Shown in pieces: positions 8,394-16,876 of a DNA stretch of 35,537 bases. Position numbers and translations under genes: made by a program. Where the stretch lies: assembly GCA_937958075.1 (NCBI GenBank), contig CALFFB010000258.1, forward strand, positions 1 to 35,537, written 5' to 3'. Origin of the DNA: an uncultured Geobacteraceae bacterium. Lineage in GTDB: Bacteria; Desulfobacterota; Desulfuromonadia; Desulfuromonadales; Geopsychrobacteraceae. The notes beneath the pieces were generated by a model. The model was not told the DNA's origin. It made no database searches and saw nothing but the letters and a program-made list of their open reading frames with translations. The stretch's first letter is position 1, and each line of letters begins with the position of its first letter.

Positions 8394-9085
8394 TTTGCCG
8401 GGCGCTCTCCGAAAATGGCGGTGCCGATGCGGACCAGGGTCGCTCCCTCCTCAATGGCCACGGCGAAGTCACCACTCATCCCCATGGACAGTTCGTCCAT
8501 GCGGACACCCGGCAGCTGCAGTTTGTCAAGGTGCCGGGCAAGGTTCCGCAACTGCCTGAAGTAGGGGCGGACATCCTCCGGATTGTCGCTGTAGGGAGGC
8601 AGGCACATCAGCCCGCAGATCTGCACGTGCCGCAGTTGTGCGACCTTTCTGGTCAGGGTCTCCAGGGCGTCGCTGTCGCACCCGGCCTTGCTGTCCTCAG
8701 CGCCGACATTCACCTGCAGCAGCACCCTGGCGACATCCCCCTGCTTGCCCCACTGGCGATCAATTTCCCGGGCCAGGGACAGGCGATCAACGGAGTGAAT
8801 CATCGCTACCCGGCCACACAGATACTTGACTTTATTGCTCTGCAGATGGCCGATGAAATGCCATTCGGCGGGCATGGTGACCTCTTCGACCTTGTCGCGG
8901 AATTCCTGTACGTAGCTTTCGCCAAAGAGCCGCTGCCCGGCGGCGCAGGCTTCGTCAATGGCCGCCGCCGGCTTGACCTTGGATACGGCAATGAGCCTGA
9001 CGCTGCGCGGATCGCGACCGCAGCGGGCACAGGCCTCTTCGATCTGGCGGTGAATCTGCTCAAGATTGTTCTTGATGGCTGACAT
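8390..9085 (-). CDS. yggS: YggS/PROSC family pyridoxal-5'-phosphate homeostasis protein
   Basis: A 231-residue single-domain TIM-barrel PLP-binding protein that buffers free PLP in the cytoplasm; it has no known catalytic reaction. AVSKVKP carries the PLP lysine (Lys36). Other family signatures are FGESYVQE, WHFIGHLQSNK, HSVDR, GLMCLPP and LSMGMSGDFAVAIEEGAT. A purine-rich AGAGAAGAG precedes the start. It lies 27 nt after maf and overlaps gph by 4 nt. Confidence 0.93.
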   Translation of the reverse strand: MSAIKNNLEQIHRQIEEACARCGRDPRSVRLIAVSKVKPAAAIDEACAAGQRLFGESYVQEFRDKVEEVTMPAEWHFIGHLQSNKVKYLCGRVAMIHSVDRLSLAREIDRQWGKQGDVARVLLQVNVGAEDSKAGCDSDALETLTRKVAQLRHVQICGLMCLPPYSDNPEDVRPYFRQLRNLARHLDKLQLPGVRMDELSMGMSGDFAVAIEEGATLVRIGTAIFGERPAK

Positions 9086-9112
9086 CTGCTCTTCTCTCTT
9101 TGTCTGGAACCT

Positions 9113-9700
9113 TTAGATGGGCAGGGGCACGCCGAGCTGCTTCAGGGTCAGGGACAGGCGACACAAAGGCAGGCCGACCACATTGCTGTAGCTGCCCTCG
9201 ATGCCGCTGACAAAGCAGGCGCCGATGCCCTGAATGGCGTAAGCTCCCGCCTTGTCAAAGGGTTCACCGGTAGCAATGTAGCCGGTGATTTCGGCTTCTG
9301 TCAAATGGCGGAAATGGACAAGGGTGGTCACCGCCTCGCACCGTTCCAGCCGCTGGTACCGGTCAATAACGGCATAAGCGCTGACAACCCTGTGGCTGCG
9401 TCCGGACAGGGCCTGGAGCATGGCGGCGGCAGCGGCGGCATCCTCCGGCTTGCCGAGGAGCTGGTGCCCGTCGACAACGATGGTGTCGCTGCCGATAATC
9501 CAGCGGGCGCTGGTTGCCGGCCGGTCAGCGACCTCACGCGCCTTGTCCAGGCTCAGGCGGATGGCGGCGTCTTCCGGGGATTCGTCAGGATGCACAATTT
9601 CTGCGACCGTGCTCGGCACAACAGCGAAGTCAAGGCCGATCTGATGCAGCAGCTCCCGACGCCGGGGAGAGGCGGAAGCGAGGATCAGCTCACTGGTCAT
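9113..9700 (-). CDS. maf: Maf family nucleoside triphosphate pyrophosphatase
   Basis: A 195-residue house-cleaning pyrophosphatase, probably acting on dTTP/UTP or modified pyrimidine nucleotides. Motifs seen are LASASPRRRELL at the N-terminus, GSDTIVVDG, SGRSHRVVSAYAV and GEPFDKAGAYAIQGIGA, the last being typical of the YhdE-like subgroup. The start is placed at 9700 and not 30 nt upstream: GGGAGAG lies a few bases before it, its ATG shares ATGA with the trmFO stop, and LILASASPRR should sit near the N-terminus. Confidence 0.92.
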   Translation of the reverse strand: MTSELILASASPRRRELLHQIGLDFAVVPSTVAEIVHPDESPEDAAIRLSLDKAREVADRPATSARWIIGSDTIVVDGHQLLGKPEDAAAAAAMLQALSGRSHRVVSAYAVIDRYQRLERCEAVTTLVHFRHLTEAEITGYIATGEPFDKAGAYAIQGIGACFVSGIEGSYSNVVGLPLCRLSLTLKQLGVPLPI

Positions 9701-11031
9701 GGTTGCTCTCCCGGTTGCACCTGCAACCACCAGCTGTCGATAGCGGCAAGGGCGCGATCGGCCATGGCCAGCCGGCGTTCTGCCCGTTTCATGCGTTGAC
9801 CCTCCAGGGGCGGAAAGAGGCCGTAGTTGATGTTCATGGGCTGAAAATTCCGCGCATCCGACTGGGTGAGATGGCTTAAAAGGGCGCCGAAGGCCGTAAT
9901 GCCGGGCGGCGGCACGACGGGCTTGCCCTGCAGCTGTTGCGTCGCAAAGAGGCCGGCAAGAAAGCCGCAGGCGGTCGATTCCACATAACCTTCAACGCCG
10001 CTGAGCTGACCGGCGACATGGATGTGTGGTGCCCGGCGCAGTTGCAGCCTGCTGTTCAGGCAGGCAGGCGCGTTGATGAAGGTGTTGCGGTGCATGCTGC
10101 CCAGCCGTGCGAAACGGGCCTGCTCAAGACCGGGAATCCGGCGAAAGATGCGTTTCTGCTCCGGCCAGGTCAGGCGTGTCTGAAAACCGACCATGTTGAA
10201 AAGGGTAGCGTGCCGGTTCTCCTGGCGCAGCTGCACCACGGCATGGGGCGGGTAGCCGCTGCGCGGATCGGGCAGGCCAACGGGCTTCATCGGTCCGAAG
10301 GCCAGGGTTTGGGGGCCCCGCGCCGCCATCTCTTCAATGGGCATGCAGCCTTCGAAATGGGTCAGTCGCTCAAAATCACGACCGGCCACCTTGTCGGCGG
10401 CGAGCAGTTCGGCGACAAAGTTTTCGTAGTCCTCTCTGGACAGGGGGCAATTGATATAGTCATCGCCCCCCTTGTCATAGCGTGAGGCGCGCCAGGCGCG
10501 GGAGAAATCGATGGAGTCAGCTTCGACAATAGGGGCGATGGCGTCGTAGAAATACAGGTGCTCACTGCCCGTCAGTTGGGCCAGGGACCGCGACAGGGAA
10601 TCCGAAGTCAGGGGGCCGGTGGCGAGGATGGTCGGCTGCGTCGCCGGCAGTTCCGTTACCTCTTCGCGGATCAGCTCAATGGCGGGATGCCGGGTGATGC
10701 TGTCGGTGATGTAGCGGGAAAAGGCGTCGCGATCGACCGCCAGGGCGCCGCCGGCCGGTACCGCGGTGGCGTCAGCCGCCGCCATGATCAGGGAGCCGCA
10801 GCGGCGCAATTCTTCTTTTAAACAGCCGACCGCATTGTTCATGCCGGCGCCGCGCAAACTGTTGGAACAGACCAGCTCGGCCAGATCCGGACTCTGGTGG
10901 GCCGCTGAGAAACGCTGGGGTTTCATCTCCAGCAGGCGTACGCCAACGCCCTGTGCGGTCGCCTGCCAGGCCGCCTCACAACCGGCCAGACCGCCGCCGA
11001 CAATGGTGATCTGCATGCTGTTTCCGGTCAT
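9697..11031 (-). CDS. trmFO: Methylenetetrahydrofolate--tRNA-(uracil-5-)-methyltransferase TrmFO
   Basis: A folate- and FAD-dependent enzyme making 5-methyluridine at tRNA position 54, 444 residues as usual. The FAD-binding motif GGGLAGCEAAW is at about residues 12-22. CSNSLRGAGMNNAVG, FEGCMPIEEMA and the C-terminal HVAGQLSGVEGYVES match the family, including its conserved cysteines. The start could instead be the ATG at 11016, which gives MQITIVGGG and has a weak GGAAA upstream; neither has a strong ribosome site. It starts 6 nt after the topA stop and couples to maf through ATGA. Confidence 0.94.
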   Translation of the reverse strand: MTGNSMQITIVGGGLAGCEAAWQATAQGVGVRLLEMKPQRFSAAHQSPDLAELVCSNSLRGAGMNNAVGCLKEELRRCGSLIMAAADATAVPAGGALAVDRDAFSRYITDSITRHPAIELIREEVTELPATQPTILATGPLTSDSLSRSLAQLTGSEHLYFYDAIAPIVEADSIDFSRAWRASRYDKGGDDYINCPLSREDYENFVAELLAADKVAGRDFERLTHFEGCMPIEEMAARGPQTLAFGPMKPVGLPDPRSGYPPHAVVQLRQENRHATLFNMVGFQTRLTWPEQKRIFRRIPGLEQARFARLGSMHRNTFINAPACLNSRLQLRRAPHIHVAGQLSGVEGYVESTACGFLAGLFATQQLQGKPVVPPPGITAFGALLSHLTQSDARNFQPMNINYGLFPPLEGQRMKRAERRLAMADRALAAIDSWWLQVQPGEQP

Positions 11032-11037
11032 GACAGA

Positions 11038-13398
11038 TCAGGACTTTTTTCGGGCAGCCGTTGCCGAGGGCTTTTTCGCCGAAGTTTTTTTGGCGCCGGG
11101 CTTTTTGGCGGCTACCGGTTTTTTCTCCGGCGCTTTGAGGACCTTCTCCCAGTCACACCCTTCCTGGGGGCAACGCTGGACGGTGCCGAAGCGCTTGGTT
11201 GTTTTGATTTCCGTCAACGGCCAGCCGCATTTGGGGCAGGGTTCCTTGCTGGGCGGATTCCACAGAGCGTACTTGCATTTCGGATACTGGTTGCAGGAGT
11301 AGAAGATTTTCCCGTAGCGGCTTTTCTTCTCCATCATCTCGCCACTGCTGCAGCTCGGACAGGGAATATCCAGAGATTTCGGTTTCTCCAGGGGTTGAAT
11401 GTTCTTGCATGCGGGATAGGCGCTGCAGGCCAGGAATTTGCCGTAACGACCGGTCTTGATGAGCATGGGGCTGTCGCATTTGTCGCATTTTTCGTCCGAG
11501 TAGACCGGCTCTTCGCTCTCCTCGGCCTGACCGGACAAGGGTTCGGTGTGACGGCAGTCGGGGAAGCCGGAACAGGCGAGGAAGCGCCCCGCGCGTCCCA
11601 GCTTGATGACCAGTTCCTTACCGCACTCCGGGCAGACCTTGTCGGTCTTCTCGGTGGTGACATCGGCCTTGCTGACCTCTTTTTCCTTGCGCTTGAGAAG
11701 TTCGATGAAAGGCTCCCAGAACTGCCGGATAGCAGGAATCCAGGTTTTTTCACCGCGGGAAATGGCGTCGAGGTCCTCTTCGAGCTCGGCGGTAAAGTCG
11801 TAGTCGACGTATTGACTGAAATGTTCCGTCAACAGCTTGGTGACGACGCGCCCTGTGTCCTCGGGGAAAAAGGTGCGTTTGTCCAGCCGGACATATTTGC
11901 GGGTGACCAGGGTGTTCATGATGCTGGCGTAGGTCGAGGGGCGACCGATGCCGTACTCTTCCAGGGTTTTGACCAGGCTGGCCTCGGTAAAGCGGGGAGG
12001 TGGCTGGGTAAAATGCTGGCCTGGCAGCAGTTGCTGCGGTTCCAGGGGTTCTTTTTCAGCAAGAGGGGGGAGCAGTCCCTCCTGCTGGTCGTCATCCTGC
12101 TGGTCGGTCCCTTCGATGTAGACCGCCATGAAACCGGGAAAGCGGATGACCTGTCCGGTGGCGCGAAAGGTAAAGCGGTCGCCGGCAGCAATGTCGACAC
12201 TGGTGGCGTCAAAAATCGCGGCAGCCATCTGCGAGGCCACGGTTCGCTTCCAGATCAGATCGTAAAGCCGGTACTGATCGGAGTTGAGATAGCCCTTGAT
12301 CTCTTTCGGCGTGCGCATGAGGCTGGTCGGCCTCACGGCTTCGTGGGCTTCCTGGGCGTTTTTGCTCTTGTTGCGGAAAACCCGGGGTTTGCTCAGGGCA
12401 TAGGAGGCCCCGTGCTGCTGCGTAATCAGATCACGGGCCTCGCTGGTCGCCGTCTCGGAGAGGGCCACCGAGTCGGTTCGCATATAGGTGATCAGCCCCT
12501 GGGTGCCGTCCTTGACGGCAATGCCTTCGTACAGTTTCTGGGCGACACTCATGGTCTTGCGCGCGGAAAACCCCAGTTTGCGACTGGCTTCCTGTTGCAG
12601 GGTGCTGGTGGTAAAGGGGGGCGCAGGGTTGCGTTTGCGCTCCTTCTTTTCCAGGGAGCTGACAGTAAAGGGCACCCGGGCGAGCTGGGCGAGAACCTCC
12701 TCTGTCTGCTGCTGATTGCCGAGGGCGAACTTGTCGAGCTTTTTACCATCCTGAGCAAACAGGCGGGCGGTGAAGGTGGCGCCGTCGGCTTTTGCCAGCT
12801 GCGCCTCAATGGTCCAGTATTCCTGGGGAACAAAGGCGTCGATTTCATCCTCGCGCTCACAGATCAGGCGCAGGGCAACGGATTGAACGCGGCCGGCGGA
12901 CAGGCCGTAGCGGATTTTTTTCCATAAAAAGGGTGAGAGGTTGAAGCCGACCAGATAGTCAAGGATGGAGCGTGCCTGCTGGGCGTCGACCAGGGTGCGG
13001 GAGATGGCGCGCGGCGCGGCCATGGCGTCGAGAATAGCGGCTTGGGTGATTTCATTAAAGGTGACGCGCTTGACCCGGGGTTTTTCTGCGTCTTCCGCTA
13101 TCCCCAGAGCTTCGAGGAGATGCCAGGCGATGGCCTCCCCTTCCCGGTCGAGGTCAGTGGCGAGGATCAGTTCATCGCATCTGGCTGCTTCTTTTTTCAG
13201 GGCAGCGATGTGTTTGGCGCTTTCCGGCAGCACCTGGTATTTCGGCTTGAAGTTGTCGGTCGTATCGACGGACCCCTGTTTGCTCGGCAAAGCGCGGACA
13301 TGACCGTAGGACGCCAGGACCTTGTAGCCCTTGCCCAGAAACTTTTCGATGGTTTTCGCTTTGGCTGGAGATTCAACTATAACCAGTGCTTGTGTCAT
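11038..13398 (-). CDS. topA: DNA topoisomerase I (type IA)
   Basis: Relaxes negative supercoils by single-strand passage. The 786 residues show the TOPRIM domain with Glu9 (VIVESPAKAKTIEKF) and the acidic DLDRE motif at 82-86. Catalytic Tyr305 is in LITYMRTDS. From about residue 595 there are four Cys4 zinc-ribbon repeats: CPEC...C...C, CDKC...C...C, CPSC...C...C and CPKC...C...C. The last 30 residues are Lys/Ala/Pro-rich and would bind nucleic acid. It follows dprA on the same strand but is separated from it by an intrinsic terminator, so it probably has its own promoter within the 60 nt upstream; none is clear. Confidence 0.97.
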   Translation of the reverse strand: MTQALVIVESPAKAKTIEKFLGKGYKVLASYGHVRALPSKQGSVDTTDNFKPKYQVLPESAKHIAALKKEAARCDELILATDLDREGEAIAWHLLEALGIAEDAEKPRVKRVTFNEITQAAILDAMAAPRAISRTLVDAQQARSILDYLVGFNLSPFLWKKIRYGLSAGRVQSVALRLICEREDEIDAFVPQEYWTIEAQLAKADGATFTARLFAQDGKKLDKFALGNQQQTEEVLAQLARVPFTVSSLEKKERKRNPAPPFTTSTLQQEASRKLGFSARKTMSVAQKLYEGIAVKDGTQGLITYMRTDSVALSETATSEARDLITQQHGASYALSKPRVFRNKSKNAQEAHEAVRPTSLMRTPKEIKGYLNSDQYRLYDLIWKRTVASQMAAAIFDATSVDIAAGDRFTFRATGQVIRFPGFMAVYIEGTDQQDDDQQEGLLPPLAEKEPLEPQQLLPGQHFTQPPPRFTEASLVKTLEEYGIGRPSTYASIMNTLVTRKYVRLDKRTFFPEDTGRVVTKLLTEHFSQYVDYDFTAELEEDLDAISRGEKTWIPAIRQFWEPFIELLKRKEKEVSKADVTTEKTDKVCPECGKELVIKLGRAGRFLACSGFPDCRHTEPLSGQAEESEEPVYSDEKCDKCDSPMLIKTGRYGKFLACSAYPACKNIQPLEKPKSLDIPCPSCSSGEMMEKKSRYGKIFYSCNQYPKCKYALWNPPSKEPCPKCGWPLTEIKTTKRFGTVQRCPQEGCDWEKVLKAPEKKPVAAKKPGAKKTSAKKPSATAARKKS

Positions 13399-13461
13399 GC
13401 TGTTCCCTGCGTCTGCAAGCTGTCTGCCGGTTGTTCTTGAAACCCGGCAGTTGATTCAAAG

Positions 13462-13495
13462 AAAAAAGGGCCGCGATCAAGTGCGCAACCCTTTT
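13462..13495 (-). terminator. Intrinsic terminator after dprA
   Basis: Read on the minus strand, the RNA forms AAAAGGG, two U.G wobbles, GCG, an 8-nt loop, CGC, then CCC followed by six U. It lies 77 nt after the dprA stop and before topA, so it separates the ybgF-lysM-dprA transcript from the topA series. Confidence 0.75.
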
Positions 13496-13571
13496 ATGTT
13501 TTTTAGATGACATGTCTGAGGTCAGGTGACGGGTCAAGAGCACCCTCTGCGCCCGCCAGGGGACGAAAGGG

Positions 13572-14717
13572 TTACTGTGTTGACCGGACATAGTGACCAC
13601 CGGGCAGCTGTCTGACATGACCGCGCAGCTCTAGGTCGAGCAAAATAGCGGAAAGCTCCATGGGAGTCAAGGCGCATTTGCGGGCGATATCGTCATGATG
13701 CAGAGGGGTGGCGCTTAACAGGGCGTAAACCCGTGCCGACGGTGGATCCAGGTGCACAGGGACGGATTGGACTGATTCCGGAGGGCCTTGCCGGGGGCTG
13801 ACGGTTTCCTCCGGGGGCGGCGTGGCTGCTGCCTCCGGTTGTCGCACGGCAGGACTGTCCGGCCACAGCTCCTGGAGGATGTCGTCGGCGCTGGTCACCA
13901 GCTGTGCGCCCTCCTTGAGGAGTTGGTGGGGACCCAGGCTGTTGGGATGAGTCACGGCGCCGGGTGTGGCAAAAAGTTCCCGACCCTGTTCCAGGGCGAA
14001 ATCGGCGGTAATCAGGGAGCCGCTGCCTTCGGCGGCTTCAACGACCAGTACCCCGCGGCACAGGCCGCTGATTATGCGATTGCGGGCGGGAAAGTGATGG
14101 GTCGCCGGCAGGGTGCCCGGAGGGTATTCACTGATGATGGCGTTTTCTTCGAGGATTTCACAATAGAGTCTTGTGTTTTCAGATGGATAGATGCGGTCAA
14201 CGCCACAGCCAAGAACAGCGATCGTGCGGCCCCTGGCCCTGAGGGCGCCGGCGTGGGCAGCGCTGTCGACCCCCCTGGCCATGCCGCTGACAACGCAGAT
14301 TTCGTGTGCCGCCAGTTGTGCCGCCAGCTCGCTGGTGAAGGTCAGGCCGGATTCTGTTGCCCGGCGTGAACCGACGATGGCGAAACTGTCGTTGGTGGGC
14401 AGGGTGCCGCGCACATACAACAGCGCCGGGGGATCGTAAATGGTCTGCAGCAGGGGAGGATATTCGCTGTCCCAGAAGGTGACCATGCGGATGCCGAGGG
14501 CAGCAATCTTTTTCTGCGCATTGATGACGACCGGTGCGTCCTCGGCAACCAGCGTCTGCCGGTATCTGGCGGCAACACCGGCGGCCTGCCATTGTTTTTC
14601 CGACGCCCTGGCGGCCGCGGAAAAGCTGCCGAAATGGTCACGCAGTCTGAACAAAGTGGCACGGCCGATGCGCGGAGAGAGGTTCAGTCGCAACAGATCA
14701 TGATGTTCCTGAATCAT
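13572..14717 (-). CDS. dprA: DNA processing protein DprA/Smf
   Basis: A 381-residue protein that binds incoming single-stranded DNA and loads RecA during transformation. It has an N-terminal helix-hairpin region (about 1-75), then a Rossmann-like core with IVGSRRATESG, VVSGMARGVDSAAH, VLGCGVDRIYPSEN, HFPARNRIISG and LFATPG. A Pro-rich linker leads to a C-terminal winged-helix DprA domain ending near GGHYVRS. The open frame extends to 14861, but GAGGGGGA 7 nt before the ATG at 14717 and family alignment of the N-terminus favour the shorter form. It follows the LysM gene by about 97 nt and ends before a strong terminator. Confidence 0.94.
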   Translation of the reverse strand: MIQEHHDLLRLNLSPRIGRATLFRLRDHFGSFSAAARASEKQWQAAGVAARYRQTLVAEDAPVVINAQKKIAALGIRMVTFWDSEYPPLLQTIYDPPALLYVRGTLPTNDSFAIVGSRRATESGLTFTSELAAQLAAHEICVVSGMARGVDSAAHAGALRARGRTIAVLGCGVDRIYPSENTRLYCEILEENAIISEYPPGTLPATHHFPARNRIISGLCRGVLVVEAAEGSGSLITADFALEQGRELFATPGAVTHPNSLGPHQLLKEGAQLVTSADDILQELWPDSPAVRQPEAAATPPPEETVSPRQGPPESVQSVPVHLDPPSARVYALLSATPLHHDDIARKCALTPMELSAILLDLELRGHVRQLPGGHYVRSTQ

Positions 14718-14814
14718 CTTGGTGTCCCCCTCGGATGAACAGCTGGACCCGTAGCAGGTCTTCTGGCGGAAAGCTGGAGTCTCTATCCGAAGACTGATTC
14801 CGGCCGCCGGTGGA

Positions 14815-15825
14815 TCAGTCGCGAATGAGAGCGATCCGGTCGCCGATGGCAGCGGTGTCAACGCTTTTGATAATCAGTGCTGTGGCGCTGGTGTCGCGGC
14901 GGGCGGTGACAATGGCTGCTCCGAGAACCATCTCCGGCAGGTCGAGCTTGTCGGCACCGCGAACCGCTTCGTCCGTTGGTTGGCGGTCGCGGGTGATGTA
15001 CAGCAGGTTGCCCGTTTCCAGCTGATCGCGGGCGCCCAGATCAATAAACACCAGATCACCGGTGGACAGGGTGCCCTTGTCTTCCTGGGAGGCGACAATA
15101 ACGCCGGAGGCGTCGGTCTGCCCCTGCTTTATGGCGATCTCCCGGACGGGTGGCCGATAGGCAAAGAGTTCGGCGCCGCGGCTGATTTCGCGATACGCGC
15201 CGTCAATACGGGCGACGACCGTTGATCCTCTGACCTCGGTGACGGTGATGTAGCCCAGGTTGTGCATCATGGTGCCGACGGTTCGGCCCGTGTACGGATG
15301 ACGGACGCGCTGGCCCCGCATGAAAAGGCCGAAGGTGTCGCCTGCGGTGGCCTGGACACCGTCCGCCATGGCCACAAAAACCATATCCGTCTCAGTGAGG
15401 AGAATCCGGTTGTCGACGGAATCGACAAGGCGTCCTGAGGGCTGCTCATCGACCAGCAGAAAACCGTCGCCGCGGCCTGACGTCCTGATCGTCAGTTCGT
15501 CGCTGGCCTCCTCGGCCGGCAGTGTCTCTTCGGCGCTGGCGTCCGCATCAGCGTAGGCCGGGAGAATTTCCAGCCGGCCATCAAGGATACGAATCTTCTG
15601 GCCGGGGAAGATCAAATGCGGGTTGGTGATCTGTTCCGGATTGTCGGCCCAGATGTTGGGCCAGTAGTAGGGATCGGCAATAAAACGTTCGGACAGCCCC
15701 CAGAGGGTGTCACCTTTCTGAATCGTGTAGATCTGTCCCTTCTGGGCGAAGGTCGTGCCGGCGAGCAGGGTCAAAATGAGTGGTGCCAGAAGTGCGGAAG
15801 TGATGAAAAACGGAATTTTTTTCAT
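14815..15825 (-). CDS. Secreted LysM-domain protein
   Basis: A 336-residue exported protein. It has a signal peptide with cleavage likely after TTFA (about residue 27) and one LysM domain at about 33-80 (IYTIQKGDTLWGLSERF through FPGQKIRIL). An acidic linker and a roughly 230-residue C-terminal region follow, with repeated beta-type segments and no motif I can name. LysM binds peptidoglycan glycans, so it probably sits in the periplasm on the wall. It starts 30 nt after the upstream lipoprotein gene with GAGGGA before its ATG, forming an envelope gene pair ahead of dprA. Confidence 0.85.
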   Translation of the reverse strand: MKKIPFFITSALLAPLILTLLAGTTFAQKGQIYTIQKGDTLWGLSERFIADPYYWPNIWADNPEQITNPHLIFPGQKIRILDGRLEILPAYADADASAEETLPAEEASDELTIRTSGRGDGFLLVDEQPSGRLVDSVDNRILLTETDMVFVAMADGVQATAGDTFGLFMRGQRVRHPYTGRTVGTMMHNLGYITVTEVRGSTVVARIDGAYREISRGAELFAYRPPVREIAIKQGQTDASGVIVASQEDKGTLSTGDLVFIDLGARDQLETGNLLYITRDRQPTDEAVRGADKLDLPEMVLGAAIVTARRDTSATALIIKSVDTAAIGDRIALIRD

Positions 15826-15855
15826 GGTGTCCCTCGTTGTCGATGCCCTGCGTCG

Positions 15856-16530
15856 TTAGTCGGTGGCTGTCCGGAGCAGCCTCTGTGCTTCGGGGCTGGC
15901 CGGATAGCGCTCTTGGAGTTGGTGCAGCATGATGTCTGATTCCGTGTCGCGGCCCTGGTCGCGGTAGAGCAGAGCCAGTTGCAGCATGGCGGCCGGAGCA
16001 CGGGATTGCATGCGGGGATCAGTGATAATCCAGCGCAGATTGGACGCCGCCGGATCGTACTTTCCTTGCGCCACTTGCGCTCCGGCAAGGCGGAAACGGG
16101 CATCCGGCGCCTGCCGGTGCTCGGGGTAACGGTCCAGGAAACTGCTGAAGCCGGACTCGGCCGCGGCGTAACGGGCGGCGGCGAGGTGACCAAAGGCCGT
16201 CAGATAGGCCTTTATCTCAGGTGTCTGGTCGTCGGGGCGGTGCACGTAGGCAGGGGCCTGCTGCTCAGGGGCCCGGTCCAGGGAGGGGGGCGTCGGCGCG
16301 GGGGACTCGCCGGCGACCGGGGTCAGACCGAGGGCTTCCTCAAGCCGGCTCAGCTGCTGCTGCAGCGCACGCACCTGTTCATTCTGTTGTTGCTGTTGCT
16401 CTCTGAGCTGCTGCAGTTGGTCCTTCAGGGCTGCCGAGGGGGCGCCCGGTGCCGGAGCGCAGGAGCTCAAAAGCGTCGTCAGCAACAACAGCAGCAAACT
16501 GGTATACAGCAAAGAAAAACCATCTTTCAT
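15856..16530 (-). CDS. YbgF/CpoB-like lipoprotein with coiled coil and TPR domain
   Basis: A 224-residue predicted lipoprotein. The signal peptide ends in a lipobox LSSC with the acylated Cys at residue 24. A Gln-rich coiled coil (about 33-65) is followed by a Pro-rich linker and a C-terminal TPR-type region from about residue 100 (YLTAFGHLAAARYAAAESGF... FLDRYPEH). This is the architecture of CpoB/YbgF, which links the Tol-Pal system to wall synthesis, but no tol genes are present here. The start at 16530 is chosen because it puts the signal peptide at the N-terminus; an upstream in-frame ATG at 16581 lacks a ribosome site. Confidence 0.75.
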   Translation of the reverse strand: MKDGFSLLYTSLLLLLLTTLLSSCAPAPGAPSAALKDQLQQLREQQQQQNEQVRALQQQLSRLEEALGLTPVAGESPAPTPPSLDRAPEQQAPAYVHRPDDQTPEIKAYLTAFGHLAAARYAAAESGFSSFLDRYPEHRQAPDARFRLAGAQVAQGKYDPAASNLRWIITDPRMQSRAPAAMLQLALLYRDQGRDTESDIMLHQLQERYPASPEAQRLLRTATD

Positions 16531-16876
16531 CGGGCTGAGGCATCCTCGGTGGGTCTGGCAAAAAAGAGAATTTTCACACATTTTCTCAAGGAAAATTATC
16601 GACTTGTCAGCAGCTTGTCAAGCTGTAAAGCCGCTGGCGACACGGCCGAAAACCGCCGTAACAGCGGCGGCAGGCACCAGGGTTGTCCCGGGGGCAGCCG
16701 GCTCTGTTTCGGTCGACCTCTGGATAACGTGATGTATTCTATCACAAAAACATGAAAAAGCAGGGCGTGTTTCCATCTTCGGCCTTATCTTCATGGTGGA
16801 ATGGGCGGCAGGGTGTGCTAAGGTGCCGAGCTTGAGTCAATGCACAATTTCCCTTTTGGAAATGAGATTTCATAAC
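16531..16876. other. 346-nt divergent intergenic region
   Basis: Separates the minus-strand lipoprotein operon from the plus-strand U32 gene. It holds the promoter at 16593-16621 with an overlapping palindrome, a CCGCCG/CGGCGG hairpin with a 6-nt loop (16653-16670) and a GTGAT-N7-ATCAC palindrome (16729-16745). Together they suggest regulator binding. I see no gene in it. Confidence 0.5.
16593..16621 (-). promoter_or_regulatory. Sigma70-type promoter for the ybgF-like/lysM/dprA transcript
   Basis: Minus-strand TTGACA (16616-16621) and TAATTT (16593-16598) with a 17-nt spacer give a start near 16587, about 57 nt before the lipoprotein start. A perfect 7+1+7 palindrome (16611-16625) covers the -35 hexamer and could be an operator. 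Confidence 0.6.

Noticed and set aside
11395..12927. 510-codon plus-strand frame opposite topA
   Set aside because: It is antisense to an intact topoisomerase gene and has no domain signature; long antisense frames are common in GC-rich coding DNA.
16653..16670. CCGCCG/CGGCGG hairpin as a terminator
   Set aside because: It lies between divergent genes with no transcript expected to end there, and the T-run is only four bases.
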